Positions 45,083-54,135 of a stretch of 64,000 nucleotides of DNA are shown here, in pieces. The notes beneath the pieces are model-generated. The model was given only the letters and a program-made list of their open reading frames with translations, made no database searches and was not told the origin of the DNA. Position 1 is the stretch's first letter. The number at the start of each line of letters is the position of its first letter. A program made the position numbers and the translations under genes. The DNA comes from Myxococcota bacterium (GTDB taxonomy: Bacteria; Myxococcota_A; UBA9160; UBA6930): contig JANQOX010000014.1 in assembly GCA_028285625.1 (NCBI GenBank), positions 186,001-250,000 of the forward strand, written 5' to 3'.

Positions 45083-46067
<985 letters not shown>

Positions 46068-46071
<4 letters not shown>

Positions 46072-47075
46072 GCGCCGCCGTGACCGAAGCGCCGGGCGAC
46101 GTGCTGCTCGACGTGCGCGGGCTGCGCACCTGGTTTCCGATCCGCCGGGGGCTCTTCCGCAAGACGGTGGGACACGTGCGCGCGGTGGACGGCGTCGACC
46201 TGCAGGTGCGCCCCGGGCGAACCCTGGCCCTGGTGGGCGAGTCGGGCTGCGGCAAGACCACCGTGGGCCGCTCGATCCTCGGTCTCGAGCAGGCCCAGGC
46301 CGGCGAGGTGTGGTTCGAGGGCACCGATCTGCGCGCACTCGGCCCCGCCGAGCTGCGCGCCCATCGCAAGGACGTGCAGATCGTCTTCCAGGACCCCATG
46401 GCCTCACTCGACCCGCGCATGCGCGTTCGCGACATCGTGGCCGAGGGCATGCACTCCTTCGAGATCGGCGCCGACTCGGCCGAGCGCACCGAGCGCGTCT
46501 CGGAAGCGCTCACGCGCGTGCGCCTCGACCCCGACGCCATGTGGCGTTACCCGCACGAGTTCAGCGGGGGCCAGCGCCAGCGCATCGGCATCGCCCGGGC
46601 CCTGGCCGTCGAGCCGCGGCTGCTCATCTGCGACGAGGCGGTCTCGGCGCTGGACGTCTCGATCCAGGCGCAGATCCTGAACCTGCTCGCCGAGCTGCAG
46701 CGCGAACTCGGGCTGGCGTACCTGTTCATCACCCACGACCTGTCGGTGGTGCGCTATCTGGCCCACGACGTGGCGGTGATGTACCTGGGCCAGATCGTCG
46801 AGCAGGGGCCCAGCGAGCGCATCTTCACGTCGCCGCGCCACCCCTACACCCAGGGTCTGCTGGCCGCCGTGCCCTCGGTCGACCCGTCGGTGCGCGGCGC
46901 CGAGCCCGTGGTGCTCGGCGACGTGCCTTCGCCCGCTGCGCCCCCCGCCGGCTGCCGCTTCCACACCCGCTGCCGCCAGGTGATGGCGCGCTGTCGCGAG
47001 GAGGCTCCGCCGCTCTTCCCCCTTTCCCCCGAAGCCGACGGCACGAGCCGCTGCTTCCTCGAAGACGCGAGCTAA
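46068..47075 (+). CDS. Oligopeptide ABC transporter ATPase, DppF type
   Basis: A 335-residue ATPase that pairs with the DppD-type subunit. It starts with the DppF-typical LRTWFPIRRGLFRKTVGHVR, Walker A GESGCGKTTVGRSI, Q-loop IVFQDPMASLDPRMRVRDIV, signature FSGGQRQRIGIARAL, Walker B LLICDEAVSALDVS (DEA, not DEP), H-loop FITHDLSVVR and CRFHTRCRQVMARC at the end. GTG 46068 overlaps the upstream stop. It completes the SBP-B-C-D-F set. Confidence 0.93.
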
Positions 47076-47132
47076 GCTCGCGCAGCCCAACCCACGCGCG
47101 CCGGAGCGGCCGCATCACCAGGACGGGGATCC

Positions 47133-47441
47133 ATGCGACTCGAGTACACCTTCGAACTCTCGGACGTCGAGACGCCGCGGCTTTCGATCGAGGCGACCGA
47201 GGGGATCGGCAAGCTCTTCACCCTGGCCACGCTGGTGCTGAACGTCTTCGAGAACAAGGCCAAGATGGAGCTGGTGTTCCACGGTCTGAATCCCGACGAC
47301 CCGGGTCGCAAGATCGACGCGTTCAAGCGCATCCTCGAGAGCGCAGCGACCGGCTACAGCTGGAACTGGGAAGAGGGGCAGGGCGGCGGTGTGCCGGGCT
47401 CTTCGTCCTACTTCCAGTGGATGGTGCTCACGCGCACCTAG
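47133..47441 (+). CDS. Small hypothetical protein
   Basis: A 102-residue protein I do not recognise. It begins MRLEYTFELSDVETPRLSIE, contains a hydrophobic-amphipathic helix (TLATLVLNVFENKAKMELVF) and a glycine-rich end (GQGGGVPGSSSYFQWMVLTR). It could be a small beta/alpha cytoplasmic protein. It follows the ABC transporter after 57 bases with GGACGGGGATCC before the ATG. Its last codons form the first copy of the repeat at 47423-47492. Confidence 0.6.
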   Translation: MRLEYTFELSDVETPRLSIEATEGIGKLFTLATLVLNVFENKAKMELVFHGLNPDDPGRKIDAFKRILESAATGYSWNWEEGQGGGVPGSSSYFQWMVLTRT

Positions 47442-47492
47442 AGCGGATGGTGCTCGCCCGCGCCTAGCGCGGGGGTGCTCACCCGCACCTAG
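47423..47492. repeat. Triplicated gene end, period about 26 bp
   Basis: Three copies of GGTGCTCACGCGCACCTAG, each 19 bases, occur at 47423-47441, 47449-47467 and 47474-47492, the second and third with a few substitutions. Each reads V-L-T/A-R-T/A-stop in its own frame. The first is the real end of the small gene at 47133. CTAG is self-complementary, and the CTAG of the third copy gives the stop codon of the kinase gene on the opposite strand. Confidence 0.8.
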
Positions 47493-49042
47493 TCGTTGCC
47501 CTGCGACGCGTCGCAGCCGGGTCCCGTCCAGCGGTGCTCGCGCGCCAGGCTGCGGGCGACCACCTCGCGAAGCGCAGCAGGGCGCCCGTCCGCGAAGGGA
47601 TGGCGCCGCGCGTAGCGGTCGAAGGCACCGAGCCGCAGGGCGTTGGGCACGGTGTCGGGTAGCGACGCGTTGAGCTGGGCCAGCGCCACGAGGCGCGCCC
47701 CGTCGTCGAGGAAGCGCGGGAAGCGCACGCCCTCGAGGTCGATGAGGCAGGGCCGCCCGGACTCGGGCAGGAACACGTGGGTCGCCTTCAGGTCTCCGTG
47801 GTGGACGTGGCGGCGGTGCAGGGCGTCGAGCAAGGCCCCCAAAGCCCGGACGGTCGATTCGGGGTCGGCCTCGCAGATCGCAAGCGCATCCCGCCCGGTG
47901 CCCAGATCCTCGATCACCAGGACCGAGCTGCCGGCCAGCCCCAGCGCGCGGCTCTCGAGAAAGGCCAGGGGGCGCGCAGCGCCCACGCCGCGCGCCAGCA
48001 GGCCATGTCCCGCGAGCCAACCGCGGCGGGCGGGCGTGCCGCGTACGCGATCGGCAATGCGCCGCGCCAGGCCGCGGGGGGGCACCTGCTTGACGACCAC
48101 GGGCCAGCCCCCGGCCACGCCGCGCGTGATCCGCGCGCGGGCGCTCCGGGCGAGCACGTCGTCCCCTCCTGCTGAGAGGGCCGCCTCGTGCATCTGCAGC
48201 GCCTCGGCGACCGCCGCTTCATCGAAGTCGCGAACGCGCATCCCCGAAGCAGCGCCGACGCGAACCGCCGCGTAGCCGCGCCCCGGCCGAAGCGCCCGGC
48301 GCGTGCGGCTGCGGCCGTGGTCGAATGCCCGGCGCTCGGCCGCGTCGGCGACGTCGCGCAGCAGCCCGCGGGCGGGCCCCTCGAAAGGGCGCGCGAGGCC
48401 CAGGGCGGCGGCGTGCAGGCGAACCCGAGCGGTCGTCCCGGCGTAGGGCCAGAGCCCGTAGTCGAGGTGGCCCAGGTCGGCGATGCGCGCGTTCTCGCTT
48501 CGCGACCGGCGGGCATGCTGCAGGTCCAGCAGCACGGGCCCCGCCGGCGTGGCGAGCACGTTGCCCGGATGCAGGTCGCCGTGGATCAGGCCGGCTTCGT
48601 ACAGGCCGTGCAGCACCCGGCCGAGATCGGCGAGCAGCTGGCCCGGCCGTGTCCCCGGTCGTCCCAGGGCTTCGGCGAGCGGGGTGCCCTCGACGTAGCG
48701 CATCACCAGCAGCCGGTCACCGTCATCGAGCTCGCCGAGGGCCAGGGGCTCGGGGACGGGAATTCCGCGTTCGTGCAGCCGGCGCAGGCCGGCCAACTCG
48801 CGGGCGGCGGGGCTTCGGCCGAGACGCGCCTTCCACCACTCGCGCCGGGCGTGCCGGCCGCTGCCGGCGCGAAAGCGCTTGACCAACAGGTCGCCGCCCG
48901 CGCCAGTGAGGCGGACGAGTGCGCGGCGCGGGTTGTCGCGCAGCACGCTGGCCTCGCGTGCGCCTCGGAGCCACGCTTCGACGGCAGCCTGGGCCTCGCT
49001 CGAAGCGGGTGCGTCCTCGAGCCAGCGGATGGAGGCGCTCAC
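47489..49042 (-). CDS. Tandem two-domain LPS-kinase-like protein (WaaP/KdkA-like C-terminal domain)
   Basis: A 517-residue protein holding two protein-kinase-like folds. Domain 1 (about 40-260): LLVKRF lysine strand, ELAGLRRLHERGIPVPEPLA, RLLVMRYVEGTPLAEAL, catalytic LIHGDLHPGNVL near 150, metal LLDLQHARR. Domain 2 (about 270-517): VVVKQVPPRG, SSVLVIEDLG, catalytic HHGDLKATHVFL near 413 with His in place of Asn, as in WaaP/KdkA sugar kinases, and metal LIDLEGVRFPRF. So it should phosphorylate Kdo or heptose of the LPS inner core. GTG 49042 overlaps the glycosyltransferase stop. The fused pair is unusual; both sites look intact. Confidence 0.75.
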   Translation of the reverse strand: MSASIRWLEDAPASSEAQAAVEAWLRGAREASVLRDNPRRALVRLTGAGGDLLVKRFRAGSGRHARREWWKARLGRSPAARELAGLRRLHERGIPVPEPLALGELDDGDRLLVMRYVEGTPLAEALGRPGTRPGQLLADLGRVLHGLYEAGLIHGDLHPGNVLATPAGPVLLDLQHARRSRSENARIADLGHLDYGLWPYAGTTARVRLHAAALGLARPFEGPARGLLRDVADAAERRAFDHGRSRTRRALRPGRGYAAVRVGAASGMRVRDFDEAAVAEALQMHEAALSAGGDDVLARSARARITRGVAGGWPVVVKQVPPRGLARRIADRVRGTPARRGWLAGHGLLARGVGAARPLAFLESRALGLAGSSVLVIEDLGTGRDALAICEADPESTVRALGALLDALHRRHVHHGDLKATHVFLPESGRPCLIDLEGVRFPRFLDDGARLVALAQLNASLPDTVPNALRLGAFDRYARRHPFADGRPAALREVVARSLAREHRWTGPGCDASQGND

Positions 49043-50178
49043 GGGGCCGCCTCGTGCAGCAGGCCGCGCAGGTCGGCCACATATCGATCCCACGCCGCGG
49101 TCTCGGCGCGGGCTCGGGCCCGGGCGCCGAACGCCGCGCGCTCGGCCGGGTCGCCAAGCCGCACCAGGGCTGCGCCGAAGCCGGCGGCATCCTCGGGGCT
49201 CGCGACCACGAGGGCCGCGTCTCCCAGAAAGCCCGCGGCGCCGTTGGCCCCGCTCGTCACCACCGGCAGGCCGGCGGCCGCGGCTTCGAGACAGACGTTG
49301 GCGAACGCGTCGTAGCGCGTGGGCAGAACCAGGGCGTCGGCGGCGGCGTAGACGGTCTCGGGGTCGCTGCGTCGCCCCAGAAAATCCACCCGGTCGGCCA
49401 CGCCCGCCTCGCCGGCCAGGCGTCGGTAGGGCGTGGGGTCGTCGCCCCCGACCACCCAGAGGTGTGCCTCGCGGTCGGGCGCGTGGGCCAGGGCGCGGAT
49501 CGCGGTGTCCACGCCCTTGCGCCGGAAGCCGTCGCCCACCAGCAGCCAGACCGGCCCGCTCCCGTCTACGCCGAGGCGCGCGCGTAGTGCCGCCGGCTCA
49601 GGTCCCCCGCGCCGGTCGGGGTGGAAGCGCTCGAGATCGACGGCATTCGGCAGCACCCGCAGGCGCGTGCGAGGCACCGCGTGCCGCTCGGCGATCTCGC
49701 CGGCCACCATCTCCGAGTTGCAGAGGATCGTCTGGCCCGGGTCCGCGAAGATCTGCCGCTCCATGGCGAGCAGCACGGCGTGTCGGGGAGAGAACCGTCG
49801 AAGGCGCCCCGCCGCGCCCGGGTAGGCCCGCTCCATGTAGGCGGCGTGGCAGCCTCCCCCCGCCCGGAACACCTGCTGGTGGCGGGTGCGCGAGAACGAC
49901 AGCACCACGTCCAGGCCCAGCCGAGCGGCGGAGGTGCCGGCGGCCCGGGAGAAGGCCAGCACCCGGAGCGGCTGCCAGCCCGACGGGCCCCCGAGCGCAT
50001 GGACCTTCGGGCCCGGGTTCCCCGCGGTCGGCCCGGGGGTCTCGTCGACCCGGCACACCACGTGCACGTCCTCGCCCGCCTCGGCCAGGTGGCGGGAGAC
50101 CTGGTAGGCGATGCCCTCGACCCCCCCTCGGCAGGCGTAGCGTTCCACCACGAGGCCCGTGCGCAGGGGTCGACCCAC
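49039..50178 (-). CDS. Glycosyltransferase family 4 (WaaG-like, LPS core)
   Basis: A 379-residue GT-B glycosyltransferase. ERYACRGGVEGIAYQVSRHL is the acceptor-domain start, then CNSEMVAGEIAERH, VLPNAVDLERFHPD, WLLVGDGFRRKGVDTAIRAL, and the donor motif VLPTRYDAFANVCLEAAAAG (D-x7-E of the GT4 E-x7-E type). The arrangement and the kinase partner point to LPS core synthesis. GTG 50178 starts close to a TATAGT at 50190-50195, so the leader would be very short. Confidence 0.85.
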   Translation of the reverse strand: MGRPLRTGLVVERYACRGGVEGIAYQVSRHLAEAGEDVHVVCRVDETPGPTAGNPGPKVHALGGPSGWQPLRVLAFSRAAGTSAARLGLDVVLSFSRTRHQQVFRAGGGCHAAYMERAYPGAAGRLRRFSPRHAVLLAMERQIFADPGQTILCNSEMVAGEIAERHAVPRTRLRVLPNAVDLERFHPDRRGGPEPAALRARLGVDGSGPVWLLVGDGFRRKGVDTAIRALAHAPDREAHLWVVGGDDPTPYRRLAGEAGVADRVDFLGRRSDPETVYAAADALVLPTRYDAFANVCLEAAAAGLPVVTSGANGAAGFLGDAALVVASPEDAAGFGAALVRLGDPAERAAFGARARARAETAAWDRYVADLRGLLHEAAP

Positions 50179-50251
50179 CGATCGAGATTACTATATTGCC
50201 CGTTCCTCGCTTACCCGCGTCACGACGCACGCGAACCTCCTTGCTCGCCCC
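50179..50251. promoter_or_regulatory. Divergent intergenic region (glycosyltransferase / tetR)
   Basis: 73 bases between the GTG of the glycosyltransferase (minus) and the ATG of tetR (plus). It has the window's most obvious A/T-rich tract (GATTACTATATTG). On the minus strand TATAGT (50195-50190) is one mismatch from a -10 box, 12 bases before the GTG, so a nearly leaderless transcript is possible. I see no good -35 box at the right spacing and no clear TetR palindrome. Confidence 0.3.
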
Positions 50252-50947
50252 ATGCGTTCGGAACCTGCCCAACCCATGCCGCGCAGCAGCGAATCGACGC
50301 AGCAGCAGACGGCCACCCCCGAGCCGGGCCGGGGCCGCACCGAGAAGCGCGACCTGATCCTGGACGCCGCCATCACGGTGTTCGCGCGTCAGGGCTACCA
50401 CGGCGCCCGTGTCTCGGACATCGCGCGCGAGGCCGGCATCGCCTACGGCCTGGTCTACCACTACTTCAAGAACAAGGAGGAGATCCTCTCCACCATCTTC
50501 GACGAGCGGTGGGGCGGGTTCCTCGAGGCCGTGGAGACCATCGCGGCGGGCTCGGCGCCGGCCAGCGATCGGCTGCTCTCCGTGGCGGCCCTGGTGCTCA
50601 ACGGCTTCCAGCTGCGGCCCGACTGGGTGAAGGTGCTGGTGCTCGAGATCCAGCGCTCGTCGCGCTTCTCCGAGCCCGCGCAGCTGCGCGCGGTGGGGCG
50701 GCTGCTCGACGCCGTCGAGCGCGTGGTGCGCGACGGCCAGGCCGCGGGCGAGTTCCGATCCGACATCGACGCGGGCGTGGCCACCTATTTGTTCATGGGC
50801 GCGCTCGATTTCGTGATCACCTCGCTGGTGCTCGGTGTCAAACGAATCGAGGGCGGTGAACAGGACCAGCGCGCCTACCACCTGACCGTGGCCCAGGGCC
50901 TGCTGGAGATCTTCTTGAACGGCATCGCCAAGGAGGGTGGGGATTGA
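50252..50947 (+). CDS. TetR-family transcriptional regulator
   Basis: A 231-residue regulator. A Ser/Gln/Pro-rich leader precedes the TetR helix-turn-helix: EKRDLILDAAITVFARQGYH, then ARVSDIAREAGIAYGLVYHY and FKNKEEIL. The ligand domain has no recognisable motif. Start ATG 50252; ATG 50276 is also possible. It overlaps the ABC ATPase start as TTGA, so it likely controls its own operon of transporter genes; the ligand is unknown. Confidence 0.88.
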   Translation: MRSEPAQPMPRSSESTQQQTATPEPGRGRTEKRDLILDAAITVFARQGYHGARVSDIAREAGIAYGLVYHYFKNKEEILSTIFDERWGGFLEAVETIAAGSAPASDRLLSVAALVLNGFQLRPDWVKVLVLEIQRSSRFSEPAQLRAVGRLLDAVERVVRDGQAAGEFRSDIDAGVATYLFMGALDFVITSLVLGVKRIEGGEQDQRAYHLTVAQGLLEIFLNGIAKEGGD

Positions 50948-51717
50948 TCGAGGCGGATGGCGTAAGCAAGCGCTACGGCGACCTCGTGGCCGTGGACGAC
51001 GTGTCCTTCAAGGCCGAGGCCGGCGAGGTCGTGGGCTTTCTCGGGCCGAACGGGGCCGGCAAGACCACGACCATGCGCATCCTGACCGGCTTCCTGCCGG
51101 CCACCGATGGCACGGCGCGAATCGACGGACACGACATCTTCGAAGACCCGCTCGCCGCGCGCAGGGCCGTGGGTTACCTGCCCGAGACCCCGCCGCTCTA
51201 TCCCGAGATGGACGTGGCCGGCTACCTCAAGTACGTGGCCAAGCTGAAGGACGTGCCGCGGGCGCGGCGCGGCGAGGCCGTGGACCGCGCGCTCGAGCGT
51301 TGTGGACTCGCCGACGTACACCGTCGCGTGATCGGCTCGCTGTCCAAGGGTTTCCGCCAGCGCGTGGGCCTGGCCCAGGCGATCGTCCACGAGCCGAGCG
51401 TGCTGATCCTCGACGAGCCCACGGTGGGCCTCGACCCCATCCAGATCCGCGAGATCCGCCAGCTGATCGCCGACCTGGCCTCGCCGCCGGACGGCGCGCC
51501 GCGGCACACCGTCGTGCTCAGCACCCACATCCTCCCGGAGGTCGAGGCCATCTGCCGACGCGTGATCATGATCCACGCCGGCAAGAAGGTGCTCGACGAG
51601 CCGATCGAGGAGCTCACCGGTGACGGGCGCCGACTCGAGGACGTGTTCACCCGGCTCACGCTGGGCGTGGACGACGTGCCGGAGGCCGGGGCGGCCTCTC
51701 CCGAGGTCTCGGCATGA
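50944..51717 (+). CDS. ABC transporter ATP-binding protein (GldA-like)
   Basis: A 257-residue ATPase: Walker A GPNGAGKTTTMRIL, the family GYLPETPPLYPEM Q-loop, signature LSKGFRQRVGLAQAI, Walker B VLILDEPTVGLDP and H-loop LSTHILPEVE. This type accompanies Gld-like permeases, though in non-gliding bacteria the role is unknown. Starts with TTG overlapping tetR and overlaps the permease as ATGA. Confidence 0.9.
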   Translation: MIEADGVSKRYGDLVAVDDVSFKAEAGEVVGFLGPNGAGKTTTMRILTGFLPATDGTARIDGHDIFEDPLAARRAVGYLPETPPLYPEMDVAGYLKYVAKLKDVPRARRGEAVDRALERCGLADVHRRVIGSLSKGFRQRVGLAQAIVHEPSVLILDEPTVGLDPIQIREIRQLIADLASPPDGAPRHTVVLSTHILPEVEAICRRVIMIHAGKKVLDEPIEELTGDGRRLEDVFTRLTLGVDDVPEAGAASPEVSA

Positions 51718-52511
51718 AGCACGTCGGAGCCATCGCAGGGCGCGAGCTGCGCTCGCTGTTCGTCTCGCCCGTGGCCTATGTCGTCCTCACGCTGTTCGCC
51801 GTGCTCGGAGGGTTCTTCTTCCTGGCCAGCGTGCTGTCGTTCGACACCAACGTGTCCCAGGCCCAGCAGTTCCAGGCCTTCGACTTCCTGCGCAGCATGA
51901 ACCTGAACGACCACGTGATCGCACCGTTCTTCCAGGTCATGTGGATCGTGCTGCTGTTCCTGGTGCCGGGCATCACCATGGGCCTGTTCGCCTCGGAGAA
52001 GACCAACGGCACCCAGGAACTCCTGATGACGAGCCCGCTCACCATCTGGGAGCTGGTGCTCGGCAAGTACCTGGCGGCCGCGGCCTTCGTCACGCTGCTG
52101 ACGCTGATGCTGGGCCTGTTCGCGGGCATCCTGTTCGTCTACGGCGAGCCCGAGCTGAACAAGACCCTGGCGGGTCTGCTCGGCGTCTGGCTGGTCGGAC
52201 TGTCCTACGCGGCCGTCGGGCTCTTCGCGTCGTCGATCACGCGCAATCAGCTGATCGCCTTCTTCCTGGCCCTGGTGCTGCTGCTGATCCTGTGGCTGCT
52301 CTCGGTGTTCGCCGACCTCGGCGGCGCCACGGGCGCCGTGGGCACCAGCTCGCCGGTATCGGGGGTGCTCCGCTGGCTGTCCTCGTCGGACCACTTCGAG
52401 CAGCTCACCAGCGGCCTCGTGGACACGCGGGCGCTGGCCTACTTCGGCTTCATGATCGCGACGTTCCTGGTGCTGACCAAGGCGAGTGTCGAATCCGTGA
52501 GGTGGCGTTAA
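51714..52511 (+). CDS. ABC-2 type permease (GldF-like)
   Basis: A 265-residue membrane protein with six helices, of the ABC-2 family: GRELRSLFVSPVAYVVLTLF, then the cytoplasmic SEKTNGTQELLMTSPLTIWE characteristic of this subfamily, and LVLGKYLAAAAFVTLLTLML. It would form the transmembrane channel with the GldA-like ATPase. It lies 28 bases before the GldG-like gene. Confidence 0.9.
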   Translation: MKHVGAIAGRELRSLFVSPVAYVVLTLFAVLGGFFFLASVLSFDTNVSQAQQFQAFDFLRSMNLNDHVIAPFFQVMWIVLLFLVPGITMGLFASEKTNGTQELLMTSPLTIWELVLGKYLAAAAFVTLLTLMLGLFAGILFVYGEPELNKTLAGLLGVWLVGLSYAAVGLFASSITRNQLIAFFLALVLLLILWLLSVFADLGGATGAVGTSSPVSGVLRWLSSSDHFEQLTSGLVDTRALAYFGFMIATFLVLTKASVESVRWR

Positions 52512-52539
52512 CCATGAACCACCGTACGGGGGTCCCGCG

Positions 52540-54135
52540 ATGAATCCCACGGCAAGCCTGCTCGGTGCGCTGGGGCTGCTGGCCCTGGCCTTCGCCATCG
52601 TGAGCTTCGTGGTGCAGCTGCTGTCGGGTCCGACGCTGCTGCTGCGCGAGCTCTACTGGAGTCTCGGCAATCTCGTCGTCGGCGTGGTGCTGCTGGGCAT
52701 CGCGCTCGGCACCAACGTCGAAGCTCTGCGCGAACGCATGCAGTCGGGCGAGGCGCGGCGGGCCGGCAAGTACGGCACCAGCGCGATCCTCGGCACCGTG
52801 CTGCTGGTCGGCCTGCTGGCGGGTCTCGCGTTCCTGAGCACGCGCTATCACACGCGCTGGGACTGGACCGAGGCGTCCACCCACTCGCTCACCAGCCAGA
52901 CCACGAAGGTGCTCGAAGGCCTCGAGCGCGAAGTGCACGTGACGGCGCTGTACGCGGCCATCGCCGCCGCTCCGGCCCGGGACCTGCTCGATCGCTACAC
53001 GTTCGAGAGCGACAAGGTGGTGGTCGAGTTCGTCGACCCCCAGGCCCAGCCGGGCCGGCTCGCGGAGATCGACGTGGCGGCCGAGCGATTGGAGGGGGGC
53101 CTGCTGCACGTGGCCATCGGTGACGAGTCGGTGCAGGTGCGCGAGATCGACGAGGCCGCGCTCACCACCGCCATCGTGAAGCTCACGCGACTCGAGCAGA
53201 AGAAGGTCTACTTCGTGCTCGGTCACAACGAGCGGCCGGTGGAAGGCGACGGCGCCGCCGACGGCGAGGGCTTCTCCTTTGCCAAGGAGGCGCTCGAGAA
53301 CGAGAACTACCAGGTGGCGACGCTGTTGCTGGCGACCCTGGCCGACGTGCCCGACGACGCCGACGTGGTGGTGCTGGCCGGGCCCACCCGCCCGCTGCAC
53401 GAGTCCGAGCACGGCGCCCTGCGGCGCTACGTCGAGCGTGGCGGGTCGCTGATGGTGATGCTCGATCCGCGGGCGAACACCGACCTCTACGACGTGCTCG
53501 CCGAGTGGGGCGTCGCGGTGGGCGACGACGTGGTCGTCGACCGTGTGCAGGGCCTGTTCGGCAGGCCCGCCACGCCGATGGCCGCCTCGTACGGGAGCCA
53601 CCCGATCACCGAGGAGCTTCGCGAAGTGACGCTCTTCCACGTGGCGCGAAGCGTGGCGCCCACCCCCGAGGCCGCCGGCGCGTTCGAATCGCTGGTGCTG
53701 ACCGGCGACCAGTCGTGGGCCGAGAGCGGGCTCGATCGCTTCTACTCCGACGGCGAGGCCGAGCTCGACGACTTCGACCAGCCGGGGCCCGTCTCGTTGG
53801 CCGTGGCCGGCACCCTCGCCAAGGCCGAGGTCGTCGAGGGCGATGCGCCGTCCGTCGGGGCGCGCCTCGTGGTGTTCGGCGACTCCGACTTCGCCTCGAA
53901 CCAGCTGATCGGCGAGTACCGCAACCGCGACCTGTTCGTGAACTCGGTGAACTGGCTGCTCGGCGACGTCGAAGCGATCTCGGTCCGGCCGGGGCAGGCA
54001 CGAGCGAGCCGTCTGCAGCTGACCTCCGAGCAGTTCATGCAGATCCGTTACCTGTCGCTGTTCGTCATGCCCGAGCTGATTGCCGCACTCGGCGTCTACG
54101 CCTGGTGGTCGCGGCGGCGGGCCCCGGGCCGGTGA
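52540..54135 (+). CDS. GldG-like ABC auxiliary protein
   Basis: A 531-residue protein: two N-terminal membrane helices (LLALAFAIVSFVVQLL and LVVGVVLLGIALGTN), a third (ILGTVLLVGLLAGLAFLSTR), then a large periplasmic ABC-auxiliary domain (DWTEASTHSLTSQTTKVLEG; VYFVLGHNERPVEG; VVVLAGPTRPLHESEHGALR; VFGDSDFASNQLIG) and a final anchor helix. It has the DUF4350-like GATase fold without a catalytic Cys visible. It forms part of Gld-like exporters; the cargo is unknown. Confidence 0.85.
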   Translation: MNPTASLLGALGLLALAFAIVSFVVQLLSGPTLLLRELYWSLGNLVVGVVLLGIALGTNVEALRERMQSGEARRAGKYGTSAILGTVLLVGLLAGLAFLSTRYHTRWDWTEASTHSLTSQTTKVLEGLEREVHVTALYAAIAAAPARDLLDRYTFESDKVVVEFVDPQAQPGRLAEIDVAAERLEGGLLHVAIGDESVQVREIDEAALTTAIVKLTRLEQKKVYFVLGHNERPVEGDGAADGEGFSFAKEALENENYQVATLLLATLADVPDDADVVVLAGPTRPLHESEHGALRRYVERGGSLMVMLDPRANTDLYDVLAEWGVAVGDDVVVDRVQGLFGRPATPMAASYGSHPITEELREVTLFHVARSVAPTPEAAGAFESLVLTGDQSWAESGLDRFYSDGEAELDDFDQPGPVSLAVAGTLAKAEVVEGDAPSVGARLVVFGDSDFASNQLIGEYRNRDLFVNSVNWLLGDVEAISVRPGQARASRLQLTSEQFMQIRYLSLFVMPELIAALGVYAWWSRRRAPGR

